Under the pieces are notes generated by a model that saw only the letters and a list, made by a program, of their open reading frames with translations, searched no databases and was not told the DNA's origin. A DNA stretch of 64,000 nt, from contig NZ_LZHV01000077.1 of the NCBI RefSeq assembly GCF_001667275.1, positions 18,288-82,287 of the forward strand. Reading direction: 5' to 3'. Below, piece by piece: positions 7,793 to 15,877 of this stretch; position 1 is the first letter of the stretch; each line of letters starts with the position of its first letter. Source of the DNA: Mycobacterium sp. ACS4054. GTDB lineage: Bacteria > Actinomycetota > Actinomycetes > Mycobacteriales > Mycobacteriaceae. The position numbers were made by a program, and so were the translations under genes.

Positions 7793-10462
7793 GTGTCCGC
7801 TCCGCCGGCGGCTGCTCCTTCGGGGGTGGTGACGTTCCTGTTCACCGACGTCGAGGGTTCGACGCGTCGGTGGGAGGCCGACGCGGACGCGATGCGGGTG
7901 GCCCTGGCGGCCCACGACGAGGCTTTGCGCAAGGCGATCGAGGCGCACCGGGGTTGGTTGTTCAAGCACACCGGTGACGGTGTGTGCGCGGCGTTCGCCT
8001 CGCCGCGCGCGGCGGTGGATGCCGCGGTGGCAGCGCAGCGCACCCTCGACTTGCCGGTGCGAATGGGGCTGGCCACCGGCGAGGCCGAGCTGCGCGACGG
8101 CGACTACTTCGGCACCGTGCTCAACCGTGCGGCGCGGGTGATGGCCGCCGGGCACGGCGGTCAGATTTTGGTGGCCGAGTCGACGGCAGGCCTGCTGAAC
8201 GGGGTGGATCTGCTCGACCTGGGGCCGCGACGGTTGCGGGACATCGCCTTGCCGGTCGGCGTGTTCCAGGTCCGCGCCGCGGGCCTGCGGACGGAGTTCC
8301 CGCCGCTGCGGGCGCTGGATGCGAGTCCGGGCAACCTGCGGCCCGCCGGCACGAGCCTGATCGGGCGCGAGGCCGCGGTCACCGACATCGAAGCGGCGGT
8401 CAAGGCGCACCGGTTGGTGACGCTGACCGGAGTGGGCGGGGTCGGCAAGACCCGCCTGGCGGTGGAAGTGGCCGCCCGGTTGGCCGATGAATTCCCGGAC
8501 GGCGCTTGGCTTTTCGAGTTGGCCGCGGTCACCGATCCGGCGGCGGTGCCCGACGCCGTTGCGGCGGTGCTCGGCATCACCCAACAGCCCGGCAACACCG
8601 TCACCGAGTCGGTGGCCGCCGCGTTGGAGGGCCGGGTCAGGCTGCTGGTGCTCGACAACTGCGAGCACGTGCTCGACGCGGCCGCCGACCTGATCGAAGC
8701 CATCCTCACGCGATCGGTGACCGTAAAAATCCTTGCCACCAGCCGCGAAGGCCTCGGCATCCCGGACGAGCAGGTGCGCCCGGTGCGCTCCCTGGACGTG
8801 GCGGCGGGAGTGGACTCGGCCGCGGTGACGCTGTTCGCCGAACGCGCCCAAGGCATCTCGGCGGGCTTCTCGCTGGCCGACGGCGGTGAGGCCGCCGCGG
8901 TGGCCGAGATATGCCGGCGGCTGGACGGAATTCCCCTCGCTATCGAACTGGCCGCCTCGCGGATGGCGTCGATGACGGCCAGCGAAATGCGCGACCGCCT
9001 CGACCAGCGCTTCCGGCTGCTGGTCGGCTCGCGGCGCGGCCTGGAACGCCACCACACGCTGCGCCACGCGGTGGCCTGGTCCTACGACCTGCTCGACGAC
9101 ACCGAACGGGAGGTGCTGGACCGCTGTTCGGTCTTCGCGGGCGGATTCGACCTCCAAAGCGCTTGTGCCGTCATGGGTTCCGATGATGACTACGCCATCC
9201 TGGACCTGCTCGACGCTCTGGTGCGCAAGTCACTGCTGGTCGCCGACCGGTCTTCGGGGCGCACCCGGTTCTCGATGCTGGAGACGATCCGTCAGTTCGC
9301 CGAGGAACAGCTCCTCGCCTCCGGCGCGGAGGAGATTCGCGCCGCGCATGCCCACTACTTCGCCGGGCGTGAGGCCGACATCATGGCGCTGTGGGACAGC
9401 CCGCGCCAGCGCGAGGCATACGACTGGCTGACGGTCGAGTTGGCCAACTTGCGCACCGCCTTTCGCTGGGCCGCCGAACACGGCGACCTGGATGCGGGTG
9501 CGGCCATCGCCGCGTATGCGGGCTTGCTCGGTCCGTTCCTCGAGAACTACGAACCCATCGCCTGGGCCGAAGAAATGGTCGGACCCCTTCGTGCCGTTGA
9601 CCACCCGCGGCTGGCAGCCGTGTGTGTGGGGGCATCGCTGGCCGTTCTGGTCGGCCGGTACCAAGAGGCGGTGCGCTACAGCGAAATCGGTGAGACGGTT
9701 ATCGCCGCAGCCAGCGACAAGGTGTCGGCCTTCGGCGAGGCCTTTCTCGGCAGCGCGTATTTGTTCGTCGGGCAGCCCGAACGGTATCTCGAGCTGTGCC
9801 GCGCCCAGGTGGGGCGCGGTGGGGACGCCAACACGTTCGCCAGGGCGAACCTGGTATTCGCCCTGGCCGTCTGCGGTTCGTCTGACGAGGCGTTGGCAAC
9901 GGGCGACGGCCTTATCGATGCCGCCGAGGCCACCGGGAATCCATGGGTGCTTGCCTACGCGCTCTTCGTGTATGGGTACGCGGTCCGGGCCACCAATCCG
10001 GATCGCGCCCTCGCGGCGCTGCGCCGCAGTCTGCTCGTCGCGCGGGATAGCGGCAACCGGTTCTACGAGACCCAATTCCCGTACTGGGCAGCCGGACTCA
10101 TGGCCGAGCAAGGGGACCTCGGGGCGGCGGTGGATCACCTCGCCGTGGCCATCCGCAACAACCACGAGTCGGGCAACATCGGAATGATGTACAACGCGCT
10201 CGCCGTCCTCGCCGTGTTCCTCAGCCGGCTAGGACACTACGAACCGGCCGCCACCATCGCCGGTTTGGCGGCAATCAGCCCGATGGCAGCAACGACCTTG
10301 CCCGAACTCTCAGAAATGATCGCCGACCTTCGCAAGGTCCTCGGCGGCCAAACCTACGAATCGATCGCCCGCAAGGGTGCGGCGATGACCACCGCCGAGA
10401 TGGTGACCTACGCCTACGACCAAATCGACCGGGCCCGAACGGAATTCGAAGCACCCCGCTGA
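7793..10462 (+). CDS. Class III adenylate cyclase fused to NB-ARC-type NTPase and TPR-like repeats
   Basis: An 889-residue multidomain signalling protein. Residues 12-160 form a class III nucleotide cyclase domain with intact key residues: metal-binding Asp19 (FTDVEGST) and Asp62 (HTGDG), adenine-selecting Lys58 and Asp104 (GDYFG), and transition-state Asn111 and Arg115 (LNRAAR). It should therefore be able to make cAMP. A STAND/NB-ARC-like NTPase follows, with Walker A GVGGVGKTR near residue 213 and Walker B LLVLDNCEHVLDA. The C-terminal half is helical and TPR-like. Relatives in M. tuberculosis (Rv0386, Rv1358, Rv2488c) end in a LuxR DNA-binding domain; none is visible here. It sits inside the mod locus: GTG start 71 bases from modB, stop directly abutting the modA stop. 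Confidence 0.88.
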   Translation: MSAPPAAAPSGVVTFLFTDVEGSTRRWEADADAMRVALAAHDEALRKAIEAHRGWLFKHTGDGVCAAFASPRAAVDAAVAAQRTLDLPVRMGLATGEAELRDGDYFGTVLNRAARVMAAGHGGQILVAESTAGLLNGVDLLDLGPRRLRDIALPVGVFQVRAAGLRTEFPPLRALDASPGNLRPAGTSLIGREAAVTDIEAAVKAHRLVTLTGVGGVGKTRLAVEVAARLADEFPDGAWLFELAAVTDPAAVPDAVAAVLGITQQPGNTVTESVAAALEGRVRLLVLDNCEHVLDAAADLIEAILTRSVTVKILATSREGLGIPDEQVRPVRSLDVAAGVDSAAVTLFAERAQGISAGFSLADGGEAAAVAEICRRLDGIPLAIELAASRMASMTASEMRDRLDQRFRLLVGSRRGLERHHTLRHAVAWSYDLLDDTEREVLDRCSVFAGGFDLQSACAVMGSDDDYAILDLLDALVRKSLLVADRSSGRTRFSMLETIRQFAEEQLLASGAEEIRAAHAHYFAGREADIMALWDSPRQREAYDWLTVELANLRTAFRWAAEHGDLDAGAAIAAYAGLLGPFLENYEPIAWAEEMVGPLRAVDHPRLAAVCVGASLAVLVGRYQEAVRYSEIGETVIAAASDKVSAFGEAFLGSAYLFVGQPERYLELCRAQVGRGGDANTFARANLVFALAVCGSSDEALATGDGLIDAAEATGNPWVLAYALFVYGYAVRATNPDRALAALRRSLLVARDSGNRFYETQFPYWAAGLMAEQGDLGAAVDHLAVAIRNNHESGNIGMMYNALAVLAVFLSRLGHYEPAATIAGLAAISPMAATTLPELSEMIADLRKVLGGQTYESIARKGAAMTTAEMVTYAYDQIDRARTEFEAPR

Positions 10463-11233
10463 TCAGGGCTTGGCAAAACCCGACTGGGCCAGGATCTGCT
10501 GGCCGGCGTCACCCGTCACCATGGCCACGAACCGTTGCGCCAGCGAGGGTTGCGGCGCCTTCTTCAACACCGCGATCGGATAGACGTTCACCGCGCCGGC
10601 CGCCTCCGGGAAGACCACCGCGGTGACCTTGTTCCCGGCGCTGCGGGCGTCGGTGACGTACACCAGCCCGGCGTCGGCCTGCCCGGTGGTGACCTTGTTG
10701 AGGACATCCGTCACGCTCAGCTCCTCGCTCACCGGATTGAGACGCACCCCGGTGCTGTCCTCGACGCGCCGGGTGGCCGACCCGCACGGCACCGGCTGTT
10801 GGCACACGACCACGGCCACGCCTGGCCTGGCGAGGTCGGCGAACGATCCGACGTTTTTGGGGTTTCCCGGCGCCGTGACGATCTCCAGGGTGTTCGACGC
10901 GAAGTTCGTCGGGTCACCGGCCAGCAAGCCGGCCTTGGCGACCGTGCCCATCTGCGCGGTGTCCGCCGAGGCGAAGACGTCGGCGGTCGCGCCCTGCGTC
11001 AACTGGGTGGCCAGTTCGGAGGAGCCGGCGAATTCGAAGTCGACCTCGCTGCCGGCGTTCTGGGCCTTGAACTGCGCGCTGATCTGGGTGAACGCGGGCT
11101 TGAGCGAGGCCGCGGCGAACACCACCACCTTCCCCGACGCCGAGGGCGGCGGCGCCGATTTCGAACCGCACCCGATCAGGGTCGCCGCCAGCAGCGTCGA
11201 CACCGAACCGGCCAGCAACCCGATTCGAGGCAT
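10463..11233 (-). CDS. modA: Molybdate-binding lipoprotein ModA
   Basis: Periplasmic-side solute-binding component of the molybdate importer, 256 residues. An N-terminal lipobox, LIGCGS with Cys22, marks it as a lipoprotein. The oxyanion-binding motifs of the family are clear: VVFAAASLKPAF, FAGSSELATQL and ATADVFASAD. In related mycobacteria modA, modB and modC lie in one operon; here modA is 2.7 kb away from modB with an opposing gene between, and its stop touches the cyclase stop with no intervening base. Expression must come from the region 11234-11487, which it shares with a divergent dehydrogenase gene. Confidence 0.94.
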   Translation of the reverse strand: MPRIGLLAGSVSTLLAATLIGCGSKSAPPPSASGKVVVFAAASLKPAFTQISAQFKAQNAGSEVDFEFAGSSELATQLTQGATADVFASADTAQMGTVAKAGLLAGDPTNFASNTLEIVTAPGNPKNVGSFADLARPGVAVVVCQQPVPCGSATRRVEDSTGVRLNPVSEELSVTDVLNKVTTGQADAGLVYVTDARSAGNKVTAVVFPEAAGAVNVYPIAVLKKAPQPSLAQRFVAMVTGDAGQQILAQSGFAKP

Positions 11234-11487
11234 GGAGGCACCCTAACCCGCCGCCAATGCGGACGAAAAACGGGTCCAAGCGGCGCAGAAAAGTGACGGC
11301 CGAAGAGTTATGCAAATGATCCGCGCGTCGCGGCGCGGACAATTTCGCCGACTAGCTACTGTCCAGTAACATCTAGGGAGATTGATGCCATAACGCGCTG
11401 ACATCCCAGGCGGGTCCTCTCAGCGGTCCGGTGGTCGGCCACACGGAACTGCCCGGGTCTGGGTTCAACGTTGAACACGAGGAGGTC

Positions 11488-12165
11488 ATGGCAGTGGAAG
11501 TACTGGTCACCGGCGGAGACACCGAACTGGGGCGCACAGTGGCCGAAGGCTTCCGCGATGACGGTCACAAGGTGACGCTCGTGGGGGCGCGGCGCAGCGA
11601 CCTGGAGATCGCCGCCAAGGAACTGGACGTCGACGCGATCGTCTGTGACACCACCGACGCGGCGAGCCTGACCGAGGCCCGCGCGCTGTTCCCGCACCAC
11701 CTGGACACCATCGTCAACGTGCCGGCGCCCCCCTGGGACGCCGGCGACCCGCGCACCTACTCGCTCGCCGACACCGCCGGTGCGTGGCGGAACGCCCTGG
11801 ACGCCACCGTGCTGTCGGCGGTGTTGACGGTGCAGACCGTGGGCGACCACCTGCGCTCGGGCGGCTCGATCATCAGTGTGGTGCCGGAGAACCCGCCCGC
11901 CGGAAGCGTCGACGCCGCGATCAAAGCGACGCTGTCGAATTGGGTTGCCGGGCAGGCGAGCATCTTCGGCACGCGTGGCATCACGGTCAACGCCGTGGCC
12001 AGCGGGCGCAGCGCCCAGCCCGGTTACGACGGCCTGTCCCGCACGCCCCCGTCGGTCGCCGCCGAGGTGGCCCGGCTGGCGCTGTTCCTCACCACCCCGG
12101 CGGCCCGGCACATCACCGGCCAGACGCTGCACGTCAGCCACGGCGCGCTCGCGCAATTCGGCTGA
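11488..12165 (+). CDS. Short-chain dehydrogenase/reductase (Rv1856c-like)
   Basis: A 225-residue SDR-fold oxidoreductase. The N-terminal Rossmann strand is VEVLVTGGDTELGRTVAEGF, with TGGDTELG in place of the usual TGxxxGxG. The catalytic Tyr-x-x-x-Lys is not evident: the region SIISVVPENPPAGSVDAAIKATL holds Lys but no Tyr at the expected place, so activity may be altered or lost. C-terminal TGQTLHVSHGA matches the SDR end. The start is ATG 11488, preceded by GAGGAGG; an earlier in-frame GTG at 11431 lacks such a site. Its length equals Rv1856c. Substrate unknown. Confidence 0.83.
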   Translation: MAVEVLVTGGDTELGRTVAEGFRDDGHKVTLVGARRSDLEIAAKELDVDAIVCDTTDAASLTEARALFPHHLDTIVNVPAPPWDAGDPRTYSLADTAGAWRNALDATVLSAVLTVQTVGDHLRSGGSIISVVPENPPAGSVDAAIKATLSNWVAGQASIFGTRGITVNAVASGRSAQPGYDGLSRTPPSVAAEVARLALFLTTPAARHITGQTLHVSHGALAQFG

Positions 12166-12224
12166 GGGCGTAATCCCGGCTCGAGCCGTATCGTCGCGCG
12201 GGGCGCCGCACTACGGTAGATCGC

Positions 12225-13142
12225 GTGGCAATTCGACTCGGTCTGCAGATTCCCAACTTCTCCTACGGCACCGGGGTGGAGCAGCTCTTCCCCACCGTTC
12301 TGGCCCAGGCCCGCGAGGCCGAAGCGGCCGGTTTCGACTCGGTCTTCGTGATGGACCACTTCTACCAACTTCCCATGCTCGGCGATCCCGACCAGCCGAT
12401 GCTGGAGGCCTACACCGCCCTGGGCGCGCTGGCCACCGCCACCGAACGAGTTCAGTTGGGCACCTTGGTGACCGGCAACACCTACCGCAACCCGGCGCTG
12501 CTGGCGAAGACGATCACCACCCTCGACGTGGTCAGCCAGGGTCGCGCGATCCTGGGCATCGGCACCGGCTGGTTCGAACTCGAACACGACCAACTGGGAT
12601 TCGAATTCGGCACCTTCACCGACAGGTTCAACCGGCTCGAGGAGGCGCTGCAGATCATCCTGCCGATGATCTCCGGCGAGCGGCCCACCTTCTCGGGCAA
12701 GTGGTACCAAGTGCGCGAGGCGCTCGCGAATCCCCGCTTCCGCGACCACATTCCGCTCATGATCGGCGGCAGCGGTGAGAAGAAGACGATCCCGCTCGCC
12801 GCGCGCCACTTCGACCACCTGAACGTCATCGCCGGATTCGACGAGCTGCCAGGCAAATTGGAGGTCGTGCGGCGGCGCTGCGAGGACATCGGCCGCGACC
12901 CGGCGACGTTGGAGACCAGCACGCTGACGACGGTGCTGGTCGACGAGAACGCGAAAGCCGATCAGGTTCCGGCGGAGATGACCCAGCGCATGGTGGTCGG
13001 CAGCCCCGACTCGGTGGCCGACCAGATCAAAACCAAGGTGGTCGACGCCGGCATCGACGGCGTGATCATCAACCTGCCCTTCTACACCCCCGGCGTCATC
13101 GCCGCGGTGGGTGAGGCGCTGCGCCCGGCAGTCGGCCTCTAG
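12225..13142 (+). CDS. LLM-class (F420-dependent type) oxidoreductase (Rv1855c-like)
   Basis: A 305-residue luciferase-like TIM-barrel oxidoreductase starting at GTG 12225. Typical features are the N-terminal LGLQIPNFSYG, EAEAAGFDSVFVMDHFYQLP, the central VQLGTLVTGNTYRNPALLAK, LGIGTGWFELEHDQLGFEF and the cofactor-site run PLMIGGSGEKKTIPLAARH. In mycobacteria such enzymes commonly use deazaflavin F420 rather than FMN, which is inferred here, not seen. It follows the SDR gene by 59 bases on the same strand, so the two may be co-transcribed. Substrate unknown. Confidence 0.87.
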   Translation: MAIRLGLQIPNFSYGTGVEQLFPTVLAQAREAEAAGFDSVFVMDHFYQLPMLGDPDQPMLEAYTALGALATATERVQLGTLVTGNTYRNPALLAKTITTLDVVSQGRAILGIGTGWFELEHDQLGFEFGTFTDRFNRLEEALQIILPMISGERPTFSGKWYQVREALANPRFRDHIPLMIGGSGEKKTIPLAARHFDHLNVIAGFDELPGKLEVVRRRCEDIGRDPATLETSTLTTVLVDENAKADQVPAEMTQRMVVGSPDSVADQIKTKVVDAGIDGVIINLPFYTPGVIAAVGEALRPAVGL

Positions 13143-13250
13143 CCCCGCTGCCCTGGGGTCGCGAATTGGCCCCGCCGCGGTAATACTTCGGTGTAGCAGC
13201 GTTTACCTGCGCCACCGGGCGCAGCGCGGAGGAAGAGGGCCGGGCGGGCC

Positions 13251-13631
13251 ATGAAGAGACGAGCCGTGGCGGCGATCGCGGCCGGTGTGGCGTTTGCCGC
13301 ACCGCCGATCGCGCACGCCGACAACAACTGGATCGCCATGGCGATCTCGGACTCCACCGGCCAGATCAAGATCGCCGACGGGGCGGCCAATCAGGGCGCG
13401 GCCGAGAAGGCGGTGATGGACACCTGCCGCAAGAGCATCAGCGACTGCCGCCTGCTGGCCAGCGGCGAGGGTGGCTGCCTGGCGCTCGCGGTCAACGCGG
13501 CCAAGACCCGATACTTCGGCGGCTGGGGTCCGACGCGTGAGGAGGCGGAGGCGGCAGCGCTCGGCCGCGCCCCCGGCGGAACCATCGCACAGGGCCACGA
13601 CCACTGCGCGGGAGAAGGCTCCAGCCAGTGA
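13251..13631 (+). CDS. Small secreted DUF4189 protein
   Basis: A 126-residue protein with a clear signal peptide (MKRRAVAAIAAGVAFAAPPIAHA, cleavage after AHA). The mature part of about 100 residues carries the DUF4189 pattern: NWIAMAISDSTG, ANQGAAEKAVMDTC, and paired cysteines in DCRLLASGEGGCLAL with a last Cys near the C-terminus. The M. tuberculosis relatives Rv1813c and Rv1269c are secreted and of limited known function. H37Rv has no gene at this place between Rv1855c and ndh, so this is a lineage-specific position. Function unknown. Confidence 0.82.
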   Translation: MKRRAVAAIAAGVAFAAPPIAHADNNWIAMAISDSTGQIKIADGAANQGAAEKAVMDTCRKSISDCRLLASGEGGCLALAVNAAKTRYFGGWGPTREEAEAAALGRAPGGTIAQGHDHCAGEGSSQ

Positions 13632-13700
13632 CGGCGGCGCGGTGATAACTGCGCCACAGCACCCGTTGCCCACCAGGGTCTTCGCCGCCGTACACCGTTA

Positions 13701-13771
13701 GTGTTGCAAACAACACAGGGGTATCAACTAGGTTTCCGGGTACCCGCCTGACTAGCGTTGTGGCTAACAAC
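13701..13771. promoter_or_regulatory. Two GTTG/CAAC inverted repeats upstream of ndh
   Basis: A perfect inverted repeat, GTGTTG-CAAA-CAACAC, lies at 13701-13716, and a second with the same core, GTTGT-GGCTA-ACAAC, at 13757-13771. Their centres are about 56 bases apart, both within 115 bases of the ndh ATG. The paired arrangement suggests binding of a dimeric regulator to the ndh promoter; which one is unknown. Confidence 0.45.
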
Positions 13772-13811
13772 AGTCGCGTGTCCAGAAGCCCCCGTCAGGA
13801 GCAGCGGAAAC

Positions 13812-15200
13812 ATGAGCCCCCCACCAGAAACCACAGCTGGAACCGATCGGCGCCACCAGGTGGTCATCATCGGTTCGGGATTCGGTGGCCTCAACGCGGC
13901 AAAGAAACTCAAGCACGCGAACGTCGACATCAAGCTGATCGCCCGCACCACCCATCACCTGTTCCAGCCGTTGCTGTACCAGGTGGCGACCGGCATCGTG
14001 TCCGAAGGCGACATCGCCCCGCCCACCCGCGTCGTCCTGCGCAGGCAGCGCAACGTTCAGGTGCTGCTCGGCGACGTCACGCACATCGATCTGGCCGGGA
14101 AGTTCGTCGTCTCCGATTTGCTCGGCCACACCTACGAAACCCCTTACGACAGCTTGATTATCGCCGCCGGCGCGGGCCAGTCCTACTTCGGCAACGACCA
14201 CTTCGCCGAGTTCGCGCCCGGCATGAAGTCCATCGACGACGCGCTCGAGGTGCGCGGACGGATCTTGAGCGCGTTCGAACAGGCCGAACGGTCGAGCGAT
14301 CCCGAACGACGGGCCAAGTTGCTGACGTTCACCGTGATCGGCGCCGGCCCCACCGGCGTCGAAATGGCCGGGCAGATCGCGGAATTGGCGGCCCACACGC
14401 TGAAGGGCTCCTTCCGGGGCATCGACTCCACCAGGGCACGGGTGATCTTGCTCGACGCCGCCCCGGCCGTGCTGCCGCCGTTCGGCGAGAAGCTGGGCAC
14501 GCGGGCGCGGGCCCGGCTGGAGAAGATGGGCGTGGAGATCCAGCTGGGGGCGATGGTCACCGACGTCGACCGCAACGGCATCACGGTCAAGGACTCCGAC
14601 GGCACCGTCCGGCGCATCGAGTCCGCCTGCAAGGTGTGGTCCGCCGGCGTGCAGGCCAGCGGGCTGGGCCGGGACTTGGCCGAGCAGTCATCGGTCGAAC
14701 TCGACCGGGCGGGCCGGGTCAAGGTGCTGCCCGACCTGTCGATCCCGGGACACCCGAACGTGTTCGTGATCGGCGACATGGCCGCCGTCGAGGGCGTTCC
14801 GGGCGTGGCCCAGGGCGCCATTCAGGGCGCCAAGTACGTCGCCGGCACCATCAAGGCCGAACTGGGCGGCGCGGACCCGGCGGAGCGCGAGCCGTTCCAG
14901 TACTTCGACAAGGGCTCCATGGCCACCGTCTCGCGGTTCTCCGCCGTGGCCAAGGTCGGGCCGCTGGAGTTCAGCGGCTTCATCGCCTGGCTGATGTGGC
15001 TCGTGCTCCACCTGGTCTACCTGGTCGGGTTCAAGACGAAGGTCAGCACGCTGCTGTCGTGGACGGTGACCTTCCTGAGCACCCGGCGCGGCCAGCTGAC
15101 CATCACCGAGCAGCAGGCCTTCGCCCGCACCCGGCTCGAACAACTGGCGGTGCTCGCGGCGGAGGCCAAGCGCCCGGCGACCACCAGGCGCGCGAGCTAA
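13812..15200 (+). CDS. ndh: Type II NADH:quinone oxidoreductase Ndh
   Basis: Membrane-associated FAD enzyme that passes electrons from NADH to menaquinone without pumping protons; 462 residues from ATG 13812. The FAD-binding loop is VVIIGSGFGGLNAAKKL and the NADH-binding loop is FTVIGAGPTGVEMAGQIAEL. The FAD-contacting run NVFVIGDMAAVEGVPGVAQGA lies near residue 320, and quinone-site/amphipathic C-terminal helices follow (FSGFIAWLMWLVLHLVYLVG). The frame is open 18 codons further upstream, but the internal ATG has a purine-rich site (AGGAGCAG) and gives the usual family length. It converges with the thioesterase gene after 13 bases; in M. tuberculosis the urease genes lie there. Confidence 0.95.
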   Translation: MSPPPETTAGTDRRHQVVIIGSGFGGLNAAKKLKHANVDIKLIARTTHHLFQPLLYQVATGIVSEGDIAPPTRVVLRRQRNVQVLLGDVTHIDLAGKFVVSDLLGHTYETPYDSLIIAAGAGQSYFGNDHFAEFAPGMKSIDDALEVRGRILSAFEQAERSSDPERRAKLLTFTVIGAGPTGVEMAGQIAELAAHTLKGSFRGIDSTRARVILLDAAPAVLPPFGEKLGTRARARLEKMGVEIQLGAMVTDVDRNGITVKDSDGTVRRIESACKVWSAGVQASGLGRDLAEQSSVELDRAGRVKVLPDLSIPGHPNVFVIGDMAAVEGVPGVAQGAIQGAKYVAGTIKAELGGADPAEREPFQYFDKGSMATVSRFSAVAKVGPLEFSGFIAWLMWLVLHLVYLVGFKTKVSTLLSWTVTFLSTRRGQLTITEQQAFARTRLEQLAVLAAEAKRPATTRRAS

Positions 15201-15213
15201 CCCGCCGCTTCGG

Positions 15214-15621
15214 TTACGCCTCGAGGTTCTGCAGCCGCACCTGGCCGCGGGCGACCACCTTGCCGTCGTCGTCGGTGATGGTGACCAGCCACAGCTGCTG
15301 GCGCCGGCCCCGATGGATCGGCTCGGCGGCGCCGAAGACCATGCCCGAGCCGATGGAACGCAGGAAGTCGGTGTTGTTGTTGACGCCGACGACGTTGCCG
15401 CCGCCGCGGGTGGCGAGCCAGGTGTAGGCCGCCACGCTGGCCATGCTTTCGATGATCGAGCAGTAGACACCGCCGTGCACCAGGCCCATCGGCTGCAACA
15501 GCTTGGGAGTGACCTCGAGTTGCGCCCGGGCGCGGTCGGGGCTGAGTTCGGTGAATTGCAGCCCGATCTCCTGATCGAAGGGCGCGGTGAAATCCGGTGG
15601 CATGGTCGGCGGCTGTGGCAC
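15214..15621 (-). CDS. PaaI-type hotdog thioesterase (Rv1847-like)
   Basis: A 135-residue hotdog-fold acyl-CoA thioesterase. The PaaI/4HBT signature is seen as QPMGLVHGGVYCSIIESMAS, where HGG and the downstream Glu form the catalytic site, followed by VVGVNNNTDFLRS. The start is GTG 15621; ATG 15603 is an alternative six codons in. In M. tuberculosis the orthologue stands at the head of the urease operon, here absent. An IdeR-like box and a strong hairpin lie in its upstream region, which it shares with blaI. Confidence 0.86.
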   Translation of the reverse strand: MPQPPTMPPDFTAPFDQEIGLQFTELSPDRARAQLEVTPKLLQPMGLVHGGVYCSIIESMASVAAYTWLATRGGGNVVGVNNNTDFLRSIGSGMVFGAAEPIHRGRRQQLWLVTITDDDGKVVARGQVRLQNLEA

Positions 15622-15654
15622 GTTCTGTGTCTACACCATCGCCCAGAAACGGCT

Positions 15655-15682
15655 GAGCCCCGTGCCGCTGGGCACGGGGCTC
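15655..15682. other. Perfect 12-bp stem hairpin in the thioesterase-blaI gap
   Basis: GAGCCCCGTGCC and its exact complement flank a four-base GCTG loop, giving one of the strongest simple hairpins in the window. It starts 33 bases upstream of the thioesterase GTG, so it could form in that gene's 5' leader or act as a terminator for antisense transcription. No U-tract is present on either strand. Confidence 0.55.
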
Positions 15683-15758
15683 GCCGATCGAGTAGACCGG
15701 GGGTCACTGCAGCCCTCAGGACCTCTGCCGCGGTCGTAGTTCGCTCGACCCGGTTAGC

Positions 15759-15777
15759 ATAGGCAAGGCTGCCCTAA
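15759..15777. promoter_or_regulatory. Candidate IdeR iron box between thioesterase gene and blaI
   Basis: ATAGGCAAGGCTGCCCTAA matches 14 of 19 positions of the IdeR consensus TTAGGTTAGGCTAACCTAA, with both outer arms nearly intact. It lies between divergent genes, 138 bases from the thioesterase start and 101 from the blaI ATG. Iron-dependent repression of one or both is inferred. Confidence 0.55.
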
Positions 15778-15818
15778 TTTCGCAAGCACCTATTCGGCGG
15801 CGCGGGCGGCCGCTTCGG

Positions 15819-15835
15819 TACGACCGTCGGTAGTA
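15819..15835. promoter_or_regulatory. Candidate BlaI operator
   Basis: TACGACC-GTC-GGTAGTA is an inverted repeat with six of seven positions matching in its arms, centred about 51 bases before the blaI ATG. BlaI/MecI repressors bind dyads with TAC...GTA ends, so autoregulation of blaI is likely. A further half site (GGTCGTA) lies at 15732-15738. Confidence 0.55.
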
Positions 15836-15877
15836 ACGCGGAGTACGATGATGTCGACGCTCAGGAGAGAACGCACT

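Noticed and set aside
13758..13811. Eighteen extra codons at the 5' end of ndh
   Set aside because: Not conserved and lying across the second inverted repeat of the promoter; ATG 13812 has the better ribosome site and normal length.
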